NCBI RefSeq assembly: GCF_000208745.1
Contig: NC_030854.1
Span: forward strand, 25,806,353-25,870,352
Direction: 5' to 3'
DNA length: 64,000 nucleotides
DNA from: Theobroma cacao
Taxonomy: Eukaryota; Streptophyta; Magnoliopsida; Malvales; Malvaceae
Shown here: piece after piece, positions 31,640 through 45,149 of the stretch
Position numbering within the stretch: the first letter of the stretch is position 1
Layout of the letters: each line of letters begins with the position of its first letter
Translations under genes and position numbers: made by a program
The notes under the pieces: model-generated
The model's database searches: none
What the model was told of the DNA's origin: nothing
Seen by the model: only the letters and a program-made list of their open reading frames with translations

Positions 31640-34600
31640 GTATGACCAAATGATAGCCAACACAATTTCAACCTCTTAGCAGTCTCAAATACCCATCTTT
31701 AATGGTGAAAAATAAGAGTTTTGGAGTATCAAAATAAAGACTTTGTTCAAGTCTTAAGAACTGTGGGACTTGGTTGAGTACGGATATGATGATGTTGAAA
31801 AGCTTGACCCAGCAGAGGAAGAAACGTTAAGAGAAACCAAGATGAAGGATGCTAAAGCTTTATTCTTCATTTGACAAGCAATACATGAAACAATCTTCTC
31901 AAGAATTGCAGCAACAAATACTTCAACAAAGGCATGGAAAATTTTGAAGATGGAATTTTAAGATTCCATAAGATTACGGTAAAATTGCAAACTTGCCGTT
32001 GTGAATTCAAAAATTTGTTTATGAAAAATAATGATTTTGTGCAAAATTATTTATCTAGAGTCTTTGCTTTTGTTAATCAAATGAGGTCATATGGCGAACT
32101 AATTACTAATGAAATTGTTGTTGCAAAAATTTTAAGAAGTTGAACTCCAAAGTTCGAACATGTAGTTGCTGCAATTGAGGAAAAGCATGATTTATCTAAT
32201 TACTTTTTGATGAACTAATGAGTTCTTTGCAAGCTCATGAAGAAAGGTTGACTAGGACACATGAAAAGAATAAAGAAAAAGCCTTTCAGATAAAGGGGGA
32301 GTCATCTCAGAAATGTAAGGCAGAATATTCAATGGGAAAAACACAAGGTAAAGGTGGTTTTCACGGTCGAGGTCGTGGAAGAGGCAGAAGTAGAGGACCA
32401 CATAGTGAAAACAAGCAACATAAAAGCTCAATTCAGTGCCATTATTGCAAGAAACATGGCCATAAGGAAGCTGATTGCTGCGTTAAATCAAAAGAGGATA
32501 ACAATCAAGCAAGTTTTACAGAGAAAGAAAATAAAGAAAGTAAGCTTTTCATGGCCTATTTTTGTAATAAAGAAGTCTCTAATGATGTTTGGTACTTAGA
32601 CAGTGGATGTTCTAATCATATGTCAGGTATAAGATCATTGTCTAAAGAACTTGATGAGCGACAAAGATCAACAATGAGATTAAAGGGCAACAAACAAATT
32701 CAAGTTGAAGGAAAAGGTACAGTTTCCATCATTAACCATGGTAAGGTCATACTGTTGTCTGATGTATTATTTGTTCCTAGTTTGACTCATAACCTTTTAA
32801 GTATTGGGTAGTTAATGGTTAATGGGTCTTGTATTTCGTTTGATAATGGGCCATATGTTATCAACAATAAAGAATCAGGCCAAACTATTGCTACTGTTAA
32901 AATGGCTAGTAATAAAATGTTCCCACTTAAAGTTTCAACTATTGAAGATTCTGCCTTGATTGTTAAGGGATGTAGTGAGACTAAATTGTGGCATTTGCAC
33001 TATGGCCATTTAAATATAAATGGGTTGAAGTTGTTGTGTCAAAAGGAAATGGTTTTTGGACTACCTAAACTTAATACACTTGAGTTTTGTGAAGGCTATA
33101 TTTATGGAAAATAATGTAAAAAATCTTTTTTAGTAGGCAAGTCTTGGAGAGCATCTAGTTGTCTTGAATTAGTGCATGCTGACTTATGTTGGCTTATGAG
33201 TATTGAGACTTTTGGTGGTAGTCGATATTTTTTACTTTCTACAGATGATTTCAGCCGTATGAGTTGGGTTTACTTCTTGAAATGCAAATAAGAAGCTTTT
33301 TCTAACCTCAAGAAATTTAAAGCTCTCGTTAGGAAGCAAATAGGGAATGACAATAAGACACTTTGCACGGATAGAGAATGAGAGTTTCTTTCAATTGAAT
33401 TTAATTTCTTTTGTGAGGAAAATGGAATTTTTAGAAAGCTTTCTGCACCATTCACACTAGAGCAAAATGGTGTTGCTGAATGAAAAAATAGAACAGCAGT
33501 TGAAATGGCAAAAAGCACGCTTACAGTGAAAAGACTTTCAAATCAATTTTGGGCAGAAGCAATTGCAATCGCTGTGTATATCCTTAATGTTTCTCCTACA
33601 AGAGTTGTCTTGAATCAAACACCATATAAAGATTGGAACTGTAGAACGCCATCGGTAAATCACTTAAAAATTTTTGGTTTTATAGCCTACGCTTTGGTAA
33701 AATCACAATCTTAAAAACTTGATGAGAAATATGTGAAAGGCCTTTTTGTTGGGTATTGTTCTCAATCCAAGGCATATATGTTATCTAATCCTATTAGTGG
33801 CAAGTTAATCATTAGTAGGGACGTGGTGTTTAATGAAGATGATAAATGGGAATGGAATCAAGATCAAAACTAGCATAGTCAAATTTTAGAAGTTAAAGTG
33901 ATTCCACCTATGGATCCAACACCAACAAATTCATATTCAACCTCTTTTAGCAACAGTAACTCATATACTCGAAAAAGCAATGATCCCTCATCTTTCAGCT
34001 CTTATAGTGAAACTCCACTAAGGAAATTTAGATCCTTGAGGGAGATTAATGAAACTTGTACATTTGCTTTATTTGCCTTTGATCCTATATGTTTTGAAGA
34101 AGTTTAAAAAAAGCAAGAATTGTGCAATGCAATGAGGGGGGGAGCTGTTGGCAATTCCAAAAAATCAAACTTGGGATTTGGTGGACTTTCTTGAAGGAAA
34201 AAATGTCATTGGACTCAAGCGGGTATATCGAACCAAATACCATGTAGATGGGAGCATACAAAAGCACAAGGCTCGGCTGGTTGCAAAGGGATATTCCCAA
34301 CAACAAGGAATTGGTTTTGAAGAAACTTTCACTTCGGTGGCATGATTTGAAATGGTGAGAATTTTCTTAGCCTTAGTTGCTTAACTTAATTGGCTTATTT
34401 ACCAATTTGATGTAAAATCTGCCTGTTTGAATGGTGAGTTAAAAGAGGAAGTTTATGTTTCATAACCCGAAGGTTTTGAAGTTAGTGGCAATGAAGATCG
34501 AGTATACAAGTTGAAAAAGGCACTTTATGGATTGAAGCAGGCTCTATAAGCATGGTATGGTAAAATTGATTCTTATTTTCAAGAAAATGGATTTGAAAGG

Positions 34601-35157
34601 AGTAAAAATGAGCCCACTCTCTATTTTAAGATAGAAGGTAAAAATGTTTTTTAATAGTTTGTCTTTGTGTTGATGATATGATTAATATAAGATCATCTAA
34701 GTCTATTATTGGTGAATTTAAATCTTGCATGATGAAGAGGTTTAAAATGTCAAATTTGGGTTTATTGCATTATTTTCTTGGTCTTCAGTTGAAACAAGTT
34801 GATGATGGAATCTTTATTTCAAAAAGAAAATATGCAATGGATCTTTCAAAAAAATTCAATATGGTGAATTGCAAAGTGGTAGCCACACCCATGAATGTGA
34901 ATGAAAAGTTAAATCTTGACGATGGTACTGAAATGGCTAATTCAAGGTAATTTAGAAGTCTTATTGGTGGCTTGAACTATTTATCTTATACAAGGCTAGA
35001 CATTGCATTTTCTGTTACTGTTGTATCTAGATTTATGCAAAATCCAACCAAGCATCATCTTGGGGCTACCAAGAGAATAGTGAGATATGTTGCAGGGACA
35101 ATCGAGTTTGGAATTTGGTACTAAAAAATATCAGATTTCATATTGACTGGTTTTACT
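31640..35157 (+). pseudogene. Degenerate Copia gag-protease-integrase-RT
   Basis: The gag region shows a zinc knuckle CHYCKKHGHKEADC (about 32437-32478). Protease follows with YLDSGCSNHM (about 32593). A pre-integrase block comes next (WHLHYGHLN, about 32992). Integrase comes third, with TDDFSR, TDRE and EQNGVAE (33240-33480). RT follows, with ARLVAKGYSQQQG and FDVKSACLNGELKEEVYV, and the catalytic VDDM at about 34668. The start of RNase H is interrupted at 35162. Many stops (for example 33112, 33380, 33481, 33712, 34343 and several in gag) prevent translation. The order integrase before RT fixes it as Ty1/Copia. Confidence 0.9.
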
Positions 35158-35162
35158 GATAG

Positions 35163-37114
35163 TGTCAAGCCCAGCTCTATTATATACTTGCCATGTCATT
35201 CATGTGCTTGATAGCATGTCTGCAAACTTGGATGCCTCGAAAAATTTTTAAAACGTCAATATCGTACCTAGTGGTACAATTAAGTCGATTAAGCCTCGAA
35301 TTAGTCCAAATAGAAATTTTAGGATGTATTTGAGAGTTATCAAACCTTAGAATGTTTTAAAATGGTTATTCGGAGTTCGAGAATTTATTTGGAGTTCAAT
35401 TGGGAATTTTTATAACGTAAGGGAAAAATGGTTATTTTGCCATCCAAAGGCAAAATTGGAATGTTGGACGAGATTTTTGGCCAAGTTTGACTATTTGGAG
35501 CATAATTTGAAATTTTGGAGTGAAAAATTTCAATTTCAACATTTTTCGAGTATAAGGGCAAAACGGTCATTTCACGTGTCCATGAGGACGTAATTGAAAT
35601 TTCACACCACCATGACACTTGTCAAGCCCATGAATTTCACCTATTATCACTTTATACTTTGGATAATTATGGGATTACATGTGGTGGCGAGAAATTGCTT
35701 AATGGTTAAGTTTTTAATCTTGGACCAATTACATGGTGACACGTGGTAAATTTTAATCCTTTTATAATTCCCTTTAAAAAACCAGCACACACTTCTCCCA
35801 AATCACTCTTATGGCCAGCCAAGCAAGGGAACAAAGAGAAAAAGAGAAGAACAAACCCTAGGAAGGAAAAATTCAATAGAAATTGTTGGATTTTAAGGAA
35901 TCAAGCAAGTAAAGGTAAGATTTTTTAATTTTAGCTTGTGATCTACCTTTCCCATGCATTCTTTTTCATTCTCTATGGTTGAAATTCAAGTTTTCAAGAG
36001 GGAACCTTTGCTGGCCAAATCTAGAGAGAGAAGTTTTGGTGATGAATTTTGCTAGATTTCATAATATCCTAGTGTTTTTAGTCATTTTGTGATGTTTGAA
36101 AGGAAAAGCAAGCAAGAAAATCACATGTTCTTCAACCATCTTCATTTGGCCAAATTTTCTATAGGACATGTTGATGATCGATTTGGTTGTATTTCATATT
36201 ATTTAGCTAGGAATTGATGAATTATGGTGTTGGATATCGAAACCGGTTATTGGAAAAATATAGTTCCTTTAGAAAATGGCTTGATGGAAAATGAGAAAAT
36301 CATAGTAAATGGACTTGGATTTGATTCCTAATGATATATATGGATTTACGAGACTGTGTAGACATTGATTAGTATGTTAGTTCGGAATCGGAATGAATTT
36401 CGAAAAATGGTGAAGTTAGTCAAAAATCAAGTTCATTGTAATGCTTTGGTGTATTAGATTATTGGGAGTGTAATGAATCTATTTGGAGTTGAATCGGATG
36501 TTTTGGTTAAATAAATGGTGTATAATTCGAATTAGGTCGAATACAAATTCATTTTGATCACAATTGAACTCACGTAGAACACCGTCTTTAAGTGATTATT
36601 TGGACAATTCTCATTCAATGTCATGCATTCATGTAGAGCTTGAAATAGTTTTATAACAGTTTGGCACATATGTGTTAAATTACTTATTGTGTACTAGGTA
36701 TAGGTGGTGAGCCCCCTGGTAAGAGTAAGGATATCGTACCCGAGAACCAAGAATAGGAGTACTCCATACTCCCGTTAAGGTGAGTAATCAGACGATCATT
36801 TTAACTATCTAAAGTAGTTTATACTCGTTTTTATGATTTTAACGAATGATGAGTTTTAAATGGTAAATTATTATGTTTTAAAAGTGAAAAATGTTGGTTA
36901 AACGAAATGAGATTTATAACTTGTTTTGAAATTGAATACTGGTTTTGAAAATTGAGTAAGTGGAGATTGTATACTTGTGTTATATATATGTTATGACATA
37001 TGGTTTGAATTGATGGCTTATGACAATGTGATAGCAAGAATGGCTGGATTTGTGTTTGTGTGGAATATATAAACTGTCTTGATTTGCCTTGACAGGCCAG
37101 GTAATATCATATTA
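35163..37114 (+). mobile_element. Tekay-like solo LTR, left part
   Basis: It opens TGTCAAGCCC directly after GATAG (35158-35162). It continues after the nested 11-kb element at 48109-49269, which ends CATGACA and is followed by the same GATAG (49270-49274). Joined length is about 3.1 kb. No internal region belongs to it, so it is a solo LTR. It matches the solo LTR at 50312-53230 in order and sequence. Confidence 0.9.
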
Positions 37115-40069
37115 TGTAAAGCTCGACCTTATAAAATACTATTCATGACATACATGTGATGATAGCATGATTGCATGCTAGGAGAGTCCTGAAAAATTTA
37201 CAAAAGTCGGTATTGTACCTAGAGGTACAACAAAGTTAATTTAATCCTCGAACTAGATCAAATAGGAATTTTAAGGTGAGATTAAGAGTTTCACAGTTAA
37301 TGGATGACTTAAAATGGTAATTTGGAGTTTGAGTATCAATTTGGAGTCAAATCGAAATTTTCACTAACTAGGGGTAAAATGATCATTTGTCACTTGGGGA
37401 CAAAATGAGAATTTTAGAAAAGAATTTTTTGGCCCCATTTGACTTATTGGAGTATAATTTGACTTATTGAAGTATGATTTGAGGTTTAGAAGTGAAAAAT
37501 TTTAATTTCGGTATAATTTGGAGTATAGGGGTAAAATGGTAATTTTGCCACCTCAGGGGCAAAATTGTAATTTTCCACCACCAGGATATTTTTTCCAGCA
37601 CATGGTCTTCCTTTGTCTTCATCTTTGACCCTTGACTAAACATGTGGTGGAGATAAAATGTTTAAATTTTTAAAATTTTAAAAACGGGCCAATGACATGA
37701 TGCCATGTGTCATGCCTTTATTAATTTATTATTTTCCTTTTTAAAAGGCACAAAATCAGCCCATCTTCCACCCCATGGCCGGCCAAACCAGCAAGAAGAG
37801 AGAGAAAAAAAAAACAAAACCCTAGAGAGAGAAAATCAAAGAAAAAGTGTGAATTTTCAAGGAAATTAAGTGAAAAAGGTGAGATTTTTTCTATTAAGCT
37901 TGAGTTTTCTTATTCCCAAGCATTTCTCTTTATTTTCCATGATTAAATTACATGTTTTCATGATGAATTCAATTCTGAAAAAATGGGTTAGGAGAGAGAA
38001 AGTTGTTGGATTTATTTGATTTTAATTTATGTTAGTGTTTTTAGTTAGTTTAGCATATTTAGAAACAAAACAACAAGAAAAGAATTTATTTTCTCCCCCA
38101 ACCATTAATGGCTGAATTTACCATGTAGTGAGTGAGGATGAGTTTGATTTTATTCTAGGAGAATTGGTTAAGGAATGATGAATTATGAGCCTAGAAAAAT
38201 AATGGGAATTTTCGGAGCAAAAATACGAATTTTTACCCACTAGGGGTATTTTCGTAATTTGCTGTTGGGACTGATAATTTGCACCACACTGAGGGACATT
38301 AAGTTAATTTGGGTGCAATTGAGGTATAGAAACTGAAAAGAATTAAATTGGAGTTTAAACGGACCCGTTAGGAATTTAATCGGGTGATAAGACGAATTAG
38401 GCCAATACCGGGTTTAGATAGTTACCAGTGCATTTTTGCATTCCATATCATGCATTGGTAGTCTAAATTAGTTTAATTTTGATTTAGTACCAACTTGGTG
38501 AAACTCTCGATTTTGTACTGTGTCAAGGTGGTGAGTCCTCCGATAAAGGCAAGGAAATTGCATCCGAGGACCAGTAGACAGAGTGCTTCGAAAGTCTGCA
38601 TTCTAGACATTGTGAGTAAACTTACTGTCATTTTAATTATCTAGGGTGGTTTTTAGATGCTTTCATGAATTCTATGGAAAAAGGAATTTAAAAAGATAAA
38701 TTTTCATGTTTTATGAATAAATGAGTTTCAATGAAATTAAATTATAAATTGTTTTGAAATTAATAGTGATTTTGAAAAATAGAGTACACGGAGACTGTTA
38801 ATTGTGGCAATTTGATTGTTTAAATTAACTGGCTTATGATAAATCGAGCATGATTGGCTAGTTGGCAATTGTATTGAAATGCGAATTGTTTGGTTACCTT
38901 GAAAAACTACGAATTACAAAATTGCCATATCATGTTATTGAGTTTTATTATATGGTGGATTATATATTAATTAATCACTGCAGTAGGGGGTTTCTGTGGA
39001 CCAGCCTTTTAGAGGGGCACGGTAAACCCCATTATATTCTTACCTCGAACGGAGAGGCGCGTAGGGTATCTCCTGGGGTAAAGTTTAGGGTTCACTTCAC
39101 GCTAAACCACCACGTGAGGGGGAACTCAGCCAACGCCAAGGAACGGCTATGTTTTCAAAACAAAAACATGATTTATGTGAAATGTGAATTTTAATAGCCT
39201 TGGCGGTCTCGGTAGGATGCCTCGGCCAAGGTGTCCCCGAGAATGGATTTATGGCACAAGCCTAGATTTTTATGAGATTCATAAGCCTTTTTACGTATTT
39301 TGAACGAGATGTGTTCTAATTGTATAACCCAGTTTATGATGATTTACTTTATTGTCTCCATGTACTCAACTCTAGATGTTTATGATGATGTTTGTTTACT
39401 CATTGGGATTTTATAATCTCACCACCCTCCTTTCCACCCATTTCAGGTTCAGTATAGACTGTAGATAGCTGATCTCATCGAGGACTACAGTGGGATCTGC
39501 ATTTTCCAAACCGTAGGTTCACAGTCCTCTTTACTTTTGTTTATTCGGGGGCACTCTTGTTATTGTAAATTAAATTAAATATTTTGGCTTACTGTATTTA
39601 AGTATGTATAAATTTATTTAGCTTTTACGCTATAAAAATTATTCACGTATAACTCTATAAATATTGTTTTATAAGAAAATAGAATATTTTACTTAATATT
39701 TCTTTTATTTTCTTATTATATTCAAATAACCATAATTTTGTTTTAAATGAAGATTTTAGACTTTTAAACCCATTTTGAATATGAATTGTGTGTTTTGTAC
39801 TTGTATATTACGTTTTAGCCAGTTTCAAAATTTTTTAGAAAAATGACCAAATTACCCTGTGAGACGAAAAATTAATATTTTATTTGTTTAAAGTTGGAAA
39901 CAGCTTAAAATCTTTTAGAACACGATATTTGACAATGGTTGCTCACAAGGGAACAGAGAAACTGATAGTAAAGCCTTGCGGGATTTCGGGTTGACATTCC
40001 GGGCAATAAGTGTCTACCGGGACACCGCGGCTGTTGTCACTAGCTCGAGGGGAGTATCGGGTCGTGACA
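37115..40069 (+). repeat. 5' LTR of the Tekay-like element
   Basis: 2955 bp, TGTAAAGCTCGACC...GGTCGTGACA. It differs from the 3' LTR at scattered sites; many near the 5' end are C-to-T or G-to-A in this copy. A conserved GC-richer block at about 38978-39160 carries CACGTG (39111-39116). A 110-codon open frame (38862-39194) is repeated in the other LTR and I do not regard it as a gene. Confidence 0.93.
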
Positions 40070-40076
40070 ATTCGAT

Positions 40077-40088
40077 TGGTATCAGAGC
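40077..40088 (+). other. Primer-binding site of the Tekay-like element
   Basis: TGGTATCAGAGC, initiator tRNA-Met type, 7 bases after the LTR end. Confidence 0.93.
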
Positions 40089-40254
40089 TTTTGGTTTTAA
40101 AGATCAAAGTTTTTAGTTTTAAAGTTGTTTTAAAAATTTACAATATCAGTGTGGCCCCAGATTAAGTTAAGTTAGGTTAGGTTGAATAGAATGCATGCAT
40201 CTGCATATAGAACCTAAGGTTACCTAAACTTGCTCGTATTTTTTATAGATCACA

Positions 40255-43200
40255 ATGCCTCCTCGACGCAGACGCCCACCTCTCACTAGATCGCTTGGGA
40301 GGGGAAGAGGTCGTTCCCAACGTCATCAGCCAAATACAATAGAGGAGGAATCAGCTGCATCTACCCTTCGGGCAGCACCTGCTGCTGAGCAGGCCGATAG
40401 TCCTCCACATCCTCCATCTCCTCAGCCACCTACGGGTATTCCCGCCATGCCTACTGAGGTAGCACAAGCATTGGCAGCTTTCTTTGCAGCAATGGCTGGT
40501 CAAGCTCAGACTAGTCAAGTTCCACCTGTAGTGCCTCCAACTACTCCTTTAGTTCCACCACCAGTACAGGATGTATCCATTTCCAAGAAGCTGAAGAAGG
40601 CTAGGCAATTGGGTTGTGTATCTTTCACGGGTGAGTTGGATGCCACGGTGGCAAAGGACTGGATTAATCAAGTTTCAGAGACTCTCTTTGATATGGGATT
40701 AGATGACGACCTAAAGCTGATGGTGGCTACGAGATTATTAGAGAAGAGGGCTCGTACTTGGTGGAATTCGGTGAAGTCCTATTCCGCTACTCCTCAGACA
40801 TGGTCTGATTTTCTCAGGGAATTCGATGGTCAGTATTTCACTTATTTCCATCAGAAAGAAAAGAAGAGAGACTTTCTGAGTGTGAAACAGGGAAATCTAA
40901 CTGTAGAGGAGTACGAGACTCGTTTTAACGAGTTGATGTTATATGTGCTGGATCTGGTGAAATCTGAGCAGGATCAGGCCAGCTATTTCGAGGAAGGGCT
41001 TCGTAATGAGATTAGAGAGCGAATGACAGTGACTGGTAGGGAGCCACATAAGGAGGTGGTACAGATGGCTTTACGGGCTGAGAAGCTCACGACTGAGAAT
41101 AGGAGGATTCAGACTGAGTTTGCAAAAAGGAGGAATCCTGGTATGTCTTCTAGTCAGCTAATAAAAAGAGGCAAGGACTCAACGACTTCAGGGAGCACTA
41201 CTTCTGTTTTCGTGACATCTCCTCGACCTCCATTTCCACCATCACAGTAGAGACTTTCGAGGTTTAGCAGATCTGCTATGACTGGTTCTGGGAAAAGTTT
41301 CGGAGGTTCTGACAGAAGCAGAAATTGTGGAAATTATCATAGTGGGCTATGTAGAGGGCCAACAAGATGTTTCCAATGTGGACAGACGGGTCACATTAGG
41401 AGTAATTGCCCACAGTTAGGACGAGCCACTGTAGCTGCATCATCTCCACCAGCTCGCACTGATATACAGAGGAGAGATTCTTCTGGGTTACCACCGAGAC
41501 AGGGAGTAGCCATACGGTCCCGTGTGGAGAGTAATACCCCGTCACATCCACCTTCGAGACCACAGACTTGTACCGCGACAAGAGTTTTTGCTGTGACAGA
41601 AGATGAGGCACGAGTCCGACCTGGAGCAGTGACAGGTACTATGTCTTTATTTGATAAAGATGCTTAGGTTTTGATATATTCTGGCTCAGATAGATCTTAT
41701 GTGAGTACGACATTTGCATCAATTGCTGATAGAAACCTGTCACCATTAGAGGGAGAAATTGTAGTGCATACCCCTCTAGGAGAACAGTTGATTAGAAATA
41801 CTTGTTATAGAGACTGTGGGGTAAGGGTTGGTGAGGAAAAATTTAGGAGTGACTTAATTCCTCTAGAGATCTTGGATTTTGATTTAATATTGGGTATGGA
41901 CTGGTTAACTGTACTTCGGGCGAACGTGGATTGTTTCCGAAAAGAAGTTGTTCTTCGAAATTCAGAGGGAGCAGAGATTGAGTTTGTAGGGGAACGTCGA
42001 GTATTACCATCTTGTGTAATCTCAGCAATCAAAGCTTCGAAATTAGTGCAAAAAGGGTATCCGGCTTATTTGGCATACGTGATCGATACTTCAAAGGGGG
42101 AACCTAAGTTAGAGGATGTCCCAATAGTAAGTGAGTTTCCTGATGTATTTCCTGATGATTTACCGGGACTACCTCCTAATCGAGAGCTTGAGTTCCCTAT
42201 TGATTTACTTCCGGGTACCGCACCTATTTCTATTCCTCCATATAGAATGGCTCCAGCAGAGTTGAAGGAACTGAAAGCCCAGTTGCAAGATTTGGTGGAT
42301 AAAGGTTTCATTCGCCCTAGCATTTCTCCTTGGGGAGCACCAGTCCTATTTGTAAAGAAGAAAGATGGCACTCTTCGATTGTGTATTGATTACCGTCAGC
42401 TGAACCGAGTGACCATCAAGAATAAATACCCTTTACCCCGGATAGATGATCTTTTTGATCAATTACGAGGTGCTATGGTATTCTCTAAGATTGATTTGAG
42501 ATCTGGGTACTATCAGTTGAGGATTAAGGAGCAGGATGTACCTAAGACTGCCTTCAGGACGCGTTATGGGCATTATGAGTTTCTGGTGATGCCGTTTGGT
42601 TTGACTAATGCCCCGGCAGTTTTTATGGATCTTATGAACAGGGTGTTCCATCCATACTTGGATAAGTTTGTGATAGTATTCATCGATGACATCCTGGTTT
42701 ATTCGAAGAATGATGATGAACATGCTGCCCATTTGCGCATTGTGTTGCAAACTTTGCGCGAGAGACAACTCTATGCCAAGTTCTCTAAATGTGAATTCTG
42801 GTTGAAGGAAGTGGTTTTCTTGGGACATGTGGTGTCCGGAGCTGGAATTTATGTCGATCCCAAGAAGATTGAGGCAATCTTGCAATGGGAGCAACCGAGA
42901 ACGGTAACTGAGATTCGTAGTTTCCTTGGCTTAGCCGGTTATTACCGGAGATTTGTTCAGGGATTTTCTTTGATAGCAGCTCCTCTGACTCGTTTGACTC
43001 GTAAAGGAGTTAAGTATGAGTGGGATGATGTTTGTGAGAATCGATTTCAGGAGCTAAAGAACCGGTTAACCTCCGCTCCCGTTTTAACACTTCCTGTTAG
43101 TGGAAAAGAATTTGTGGTATATAGCGATGCATCTAAGTTGGGATTAGGGTGTGTGTTGATGCAGGACGAGAAAGTAATAGCTTATGCTTCCCGACAGTTG

Positions 43201-45110
43201 AAGAAGCACGAGACGAATTACCCTACTCATGACTTGGAGTTAGCAGCAGTAGTATTCGCATTGAAGATTTGGAGACATTATTTATATGGTGAGCGTTGTC
43301 GGATTTTTTCTGATCATAAAAGTTTGAAGTATTTGCTCACCCAGAAAGAGCTTAACTTGAGACAGAGACGATGGTTGGAGTTGATTAAGGATTATGACTT
43401 AGTGATTGATTATCATCCGGGAAAAGCAAATGTTGTAGCGGATGCCTTAAGTCGTAAATCCTCATCGTCGTTAGCAACACTTCAAAGTTCTTATTTTCCG
43501 ATGTTACTTGAGATGAAATCTCTAGGGATCCAGTTGAATAATGGTGAGGATGGAACCCTACTTGCTAGTTTCGTCGTGAGACCTTCATTGTTGAATCAGA
43601 TAAGAGAATTGCAGAAATCTGATGATTGGTTGAAACAGGAAGTTCAAAAGCTGCAAGATGGAGAAGCTAGTGAGTTTAGACTCAGCGATGATGGTACTTT
43701 CATGCTTAGAGACCGAATTTGTGTTCCTAAGGATGATCAATTGAGACGAGCTATTTTGGAGGAAGCTCATTCTTCCGCCTACGCTTTACATCCCGGAAGC
43801 ACCAAGATGTATCGGACTATTAAAGAAAGTTATTGGTGGCCGGGTATGAAACGAGACATAGCAGAGTTTGTAGCGAAATGTCTCACATGCCAACAGATCA
43901 AGGCGGAGCATCAAAAACCGTCAGGTACTCTTCAACCTTTACCGATTCCTGAATGGAAGTGGGAACATGTGACTATGGACTTTGTATTGGGTTTGCCGCG
44001 GACACAAAGTGGGAAGGATGCTATTTGGGTGATTGTGGATAGATTGACTAAGTCCGCCCATTTCTTGGCTATCCATAGCACGTATTCTATTGAGAGGCTG
44101 GCAAGACTTTATATAGATGAGATTGTGAGATTACACGGAGTCCCAGTTTCTATTGTGTCAGATCGAGACCCTCGATTTACTTCTCGATTTTGGCCGAAAT
44201 TTCAGGAAGCTCTTGGAACTAAATTGAGATTTAGTACTGCCTTTCATCCACAGACAGATGGTCAATCTGAGAGAACTATTCAGACCTTGGAGGATATGTT
44301 ACGGGCTTGTGTCATTGACTTTATCGGGAGTTGGGACAGACACTTGCCATTGGTGGAGTTTGCTTATAATAACAGTTTTCAGTCTAGTATTGGGATGGCA
44401 CCATACGAGGCTTTGTATGGAAGGAAATGCCGAACTCCGCTCTGTTGGGATGAAGTAGGTGAGAGGAAATTGGTGAATGTGGAATTGATTGATTTGACAA
44501 ACGATAAGGTCAAAGTTATCCGAGAGCGATTAAAGACAGCTCAAGATAGGCAGAAGAATTATTCGGATAAACGAAGGAAAGATTTGGAGTTTGAAGTCGA
44601 CGATAAAGTTTTTCTTAAGGTTTCTCCTTGGAAAGGTAATAATTTGAAATTTCCAAGTATTAAATCTTATTTGATTATACTATTGTGATAATTTGTGGTA
44701 TTTATTGGATGATGAAAGGTGTGATTCGATTCGCGAAGAGGGGAAAGCTCAATCCAAGATACATTGGACCTTTTCGTATCATTGAAAGGATTGGGCCAGT
44801 GGCTTACAGACTTGAATTACCCCCAGAGTTAGATCGAATTCATAATGTCTTCCATGTCTCGATGTTGAAAAAGTATGTTCCCGATCCCTCTCACATTTTA
44901 GAGACACCTCCCATTGAGTTGCATGAGGATTTGAAGTTCGAGGTGCAGCCTGTACGTATTCTAGATCGAAAGGATCGAGTGCTAAGGAACAAGAGCATTC
45001 CAATGGTGAAAGTATTGTGGAAGAATGCTCGAATGGAGGAGATGACGTGGGAAGTCGAGAGCCAGATGAGAAACCAATATCCACATCTTTTATTCGAATC
45101 AGGTAAGTGA
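40255..45110 (+). pseudogene. Gypsy gag-pol, one frame with two stops and one 83-nt insert
   Basis: Starts ATG 40255 (MPPRRRRPP). The retrotransposon gag domain is at about residues 110-260. A zinc knuckle CFQCGQTGHIRSNC follows (about 41370-41411). Protease comes next at about 41668, where the expected catalytic D-S-G reads Y-S-G. RT shows FIDDILVYS (about 42678-42704), RNase [11 protein letters not shown] (about 43120), and the integrase finger HPGST..CLTC (43790-43890). The integrase core shows MDF, SDRDPRF and SERTIQ. The C-terminal chromodomain-like tail (VKVLWKN...[18 protein letters not shown]) ends at 45110. Frame 40255 stays open except TAG at 41248 and TAG at 41665. An 83-nt insert (44638-44720) then shifts the last part. 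RT, RNase H and integrase core look intact, so the element is young but damaged. Confidence 0.92.
44638..44720 (+). other. 83-nt AT-rich insert in the integrase C-terminus with intron-like ends
   Basis: The family-typical SPWKG|VIRF joint is split here. GAAAGGT is present at both sides (44631-44637 and 44714-44720). Shifted by three bases, the removed piece would begin GTAATA and end GAAAG (GT...AG), and its removal restores the frame. It contains a stop in the gag-pol frame. It may be a small insertion with a 7-bp duplication or an intron-like sequence. Confidence 0.7.
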
Positions 45111-45133
45111 AATTTTGAGGTCAAAATTTTATT

Positions 45134-45149
45134 TTAAGGGGGGTAGTGC
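45134..45149 (+). other. Polypurine tract before the 3' LTR
   Basis: A 'ttaaggggggtagtgc' run lies directly before the TG of the 3' LTR and is the likely plus-strand primer. Confidence 0.75.

Noticed and set aside
38862..39194. 110-codon open frame in the Tekay-like LTR, repeated at 46895-47227
   Set aside because: It is duplicated only because LTRs are duplicated. In the older solo LTRs the matching region has no conserved frame, so the conservation is at DNA level.
44638..44720. Programmed frameshift at the integrase end
   Set aside because: The break is an 83-nt insertion with repeated borders and an in-frame stop, not a slippery site.
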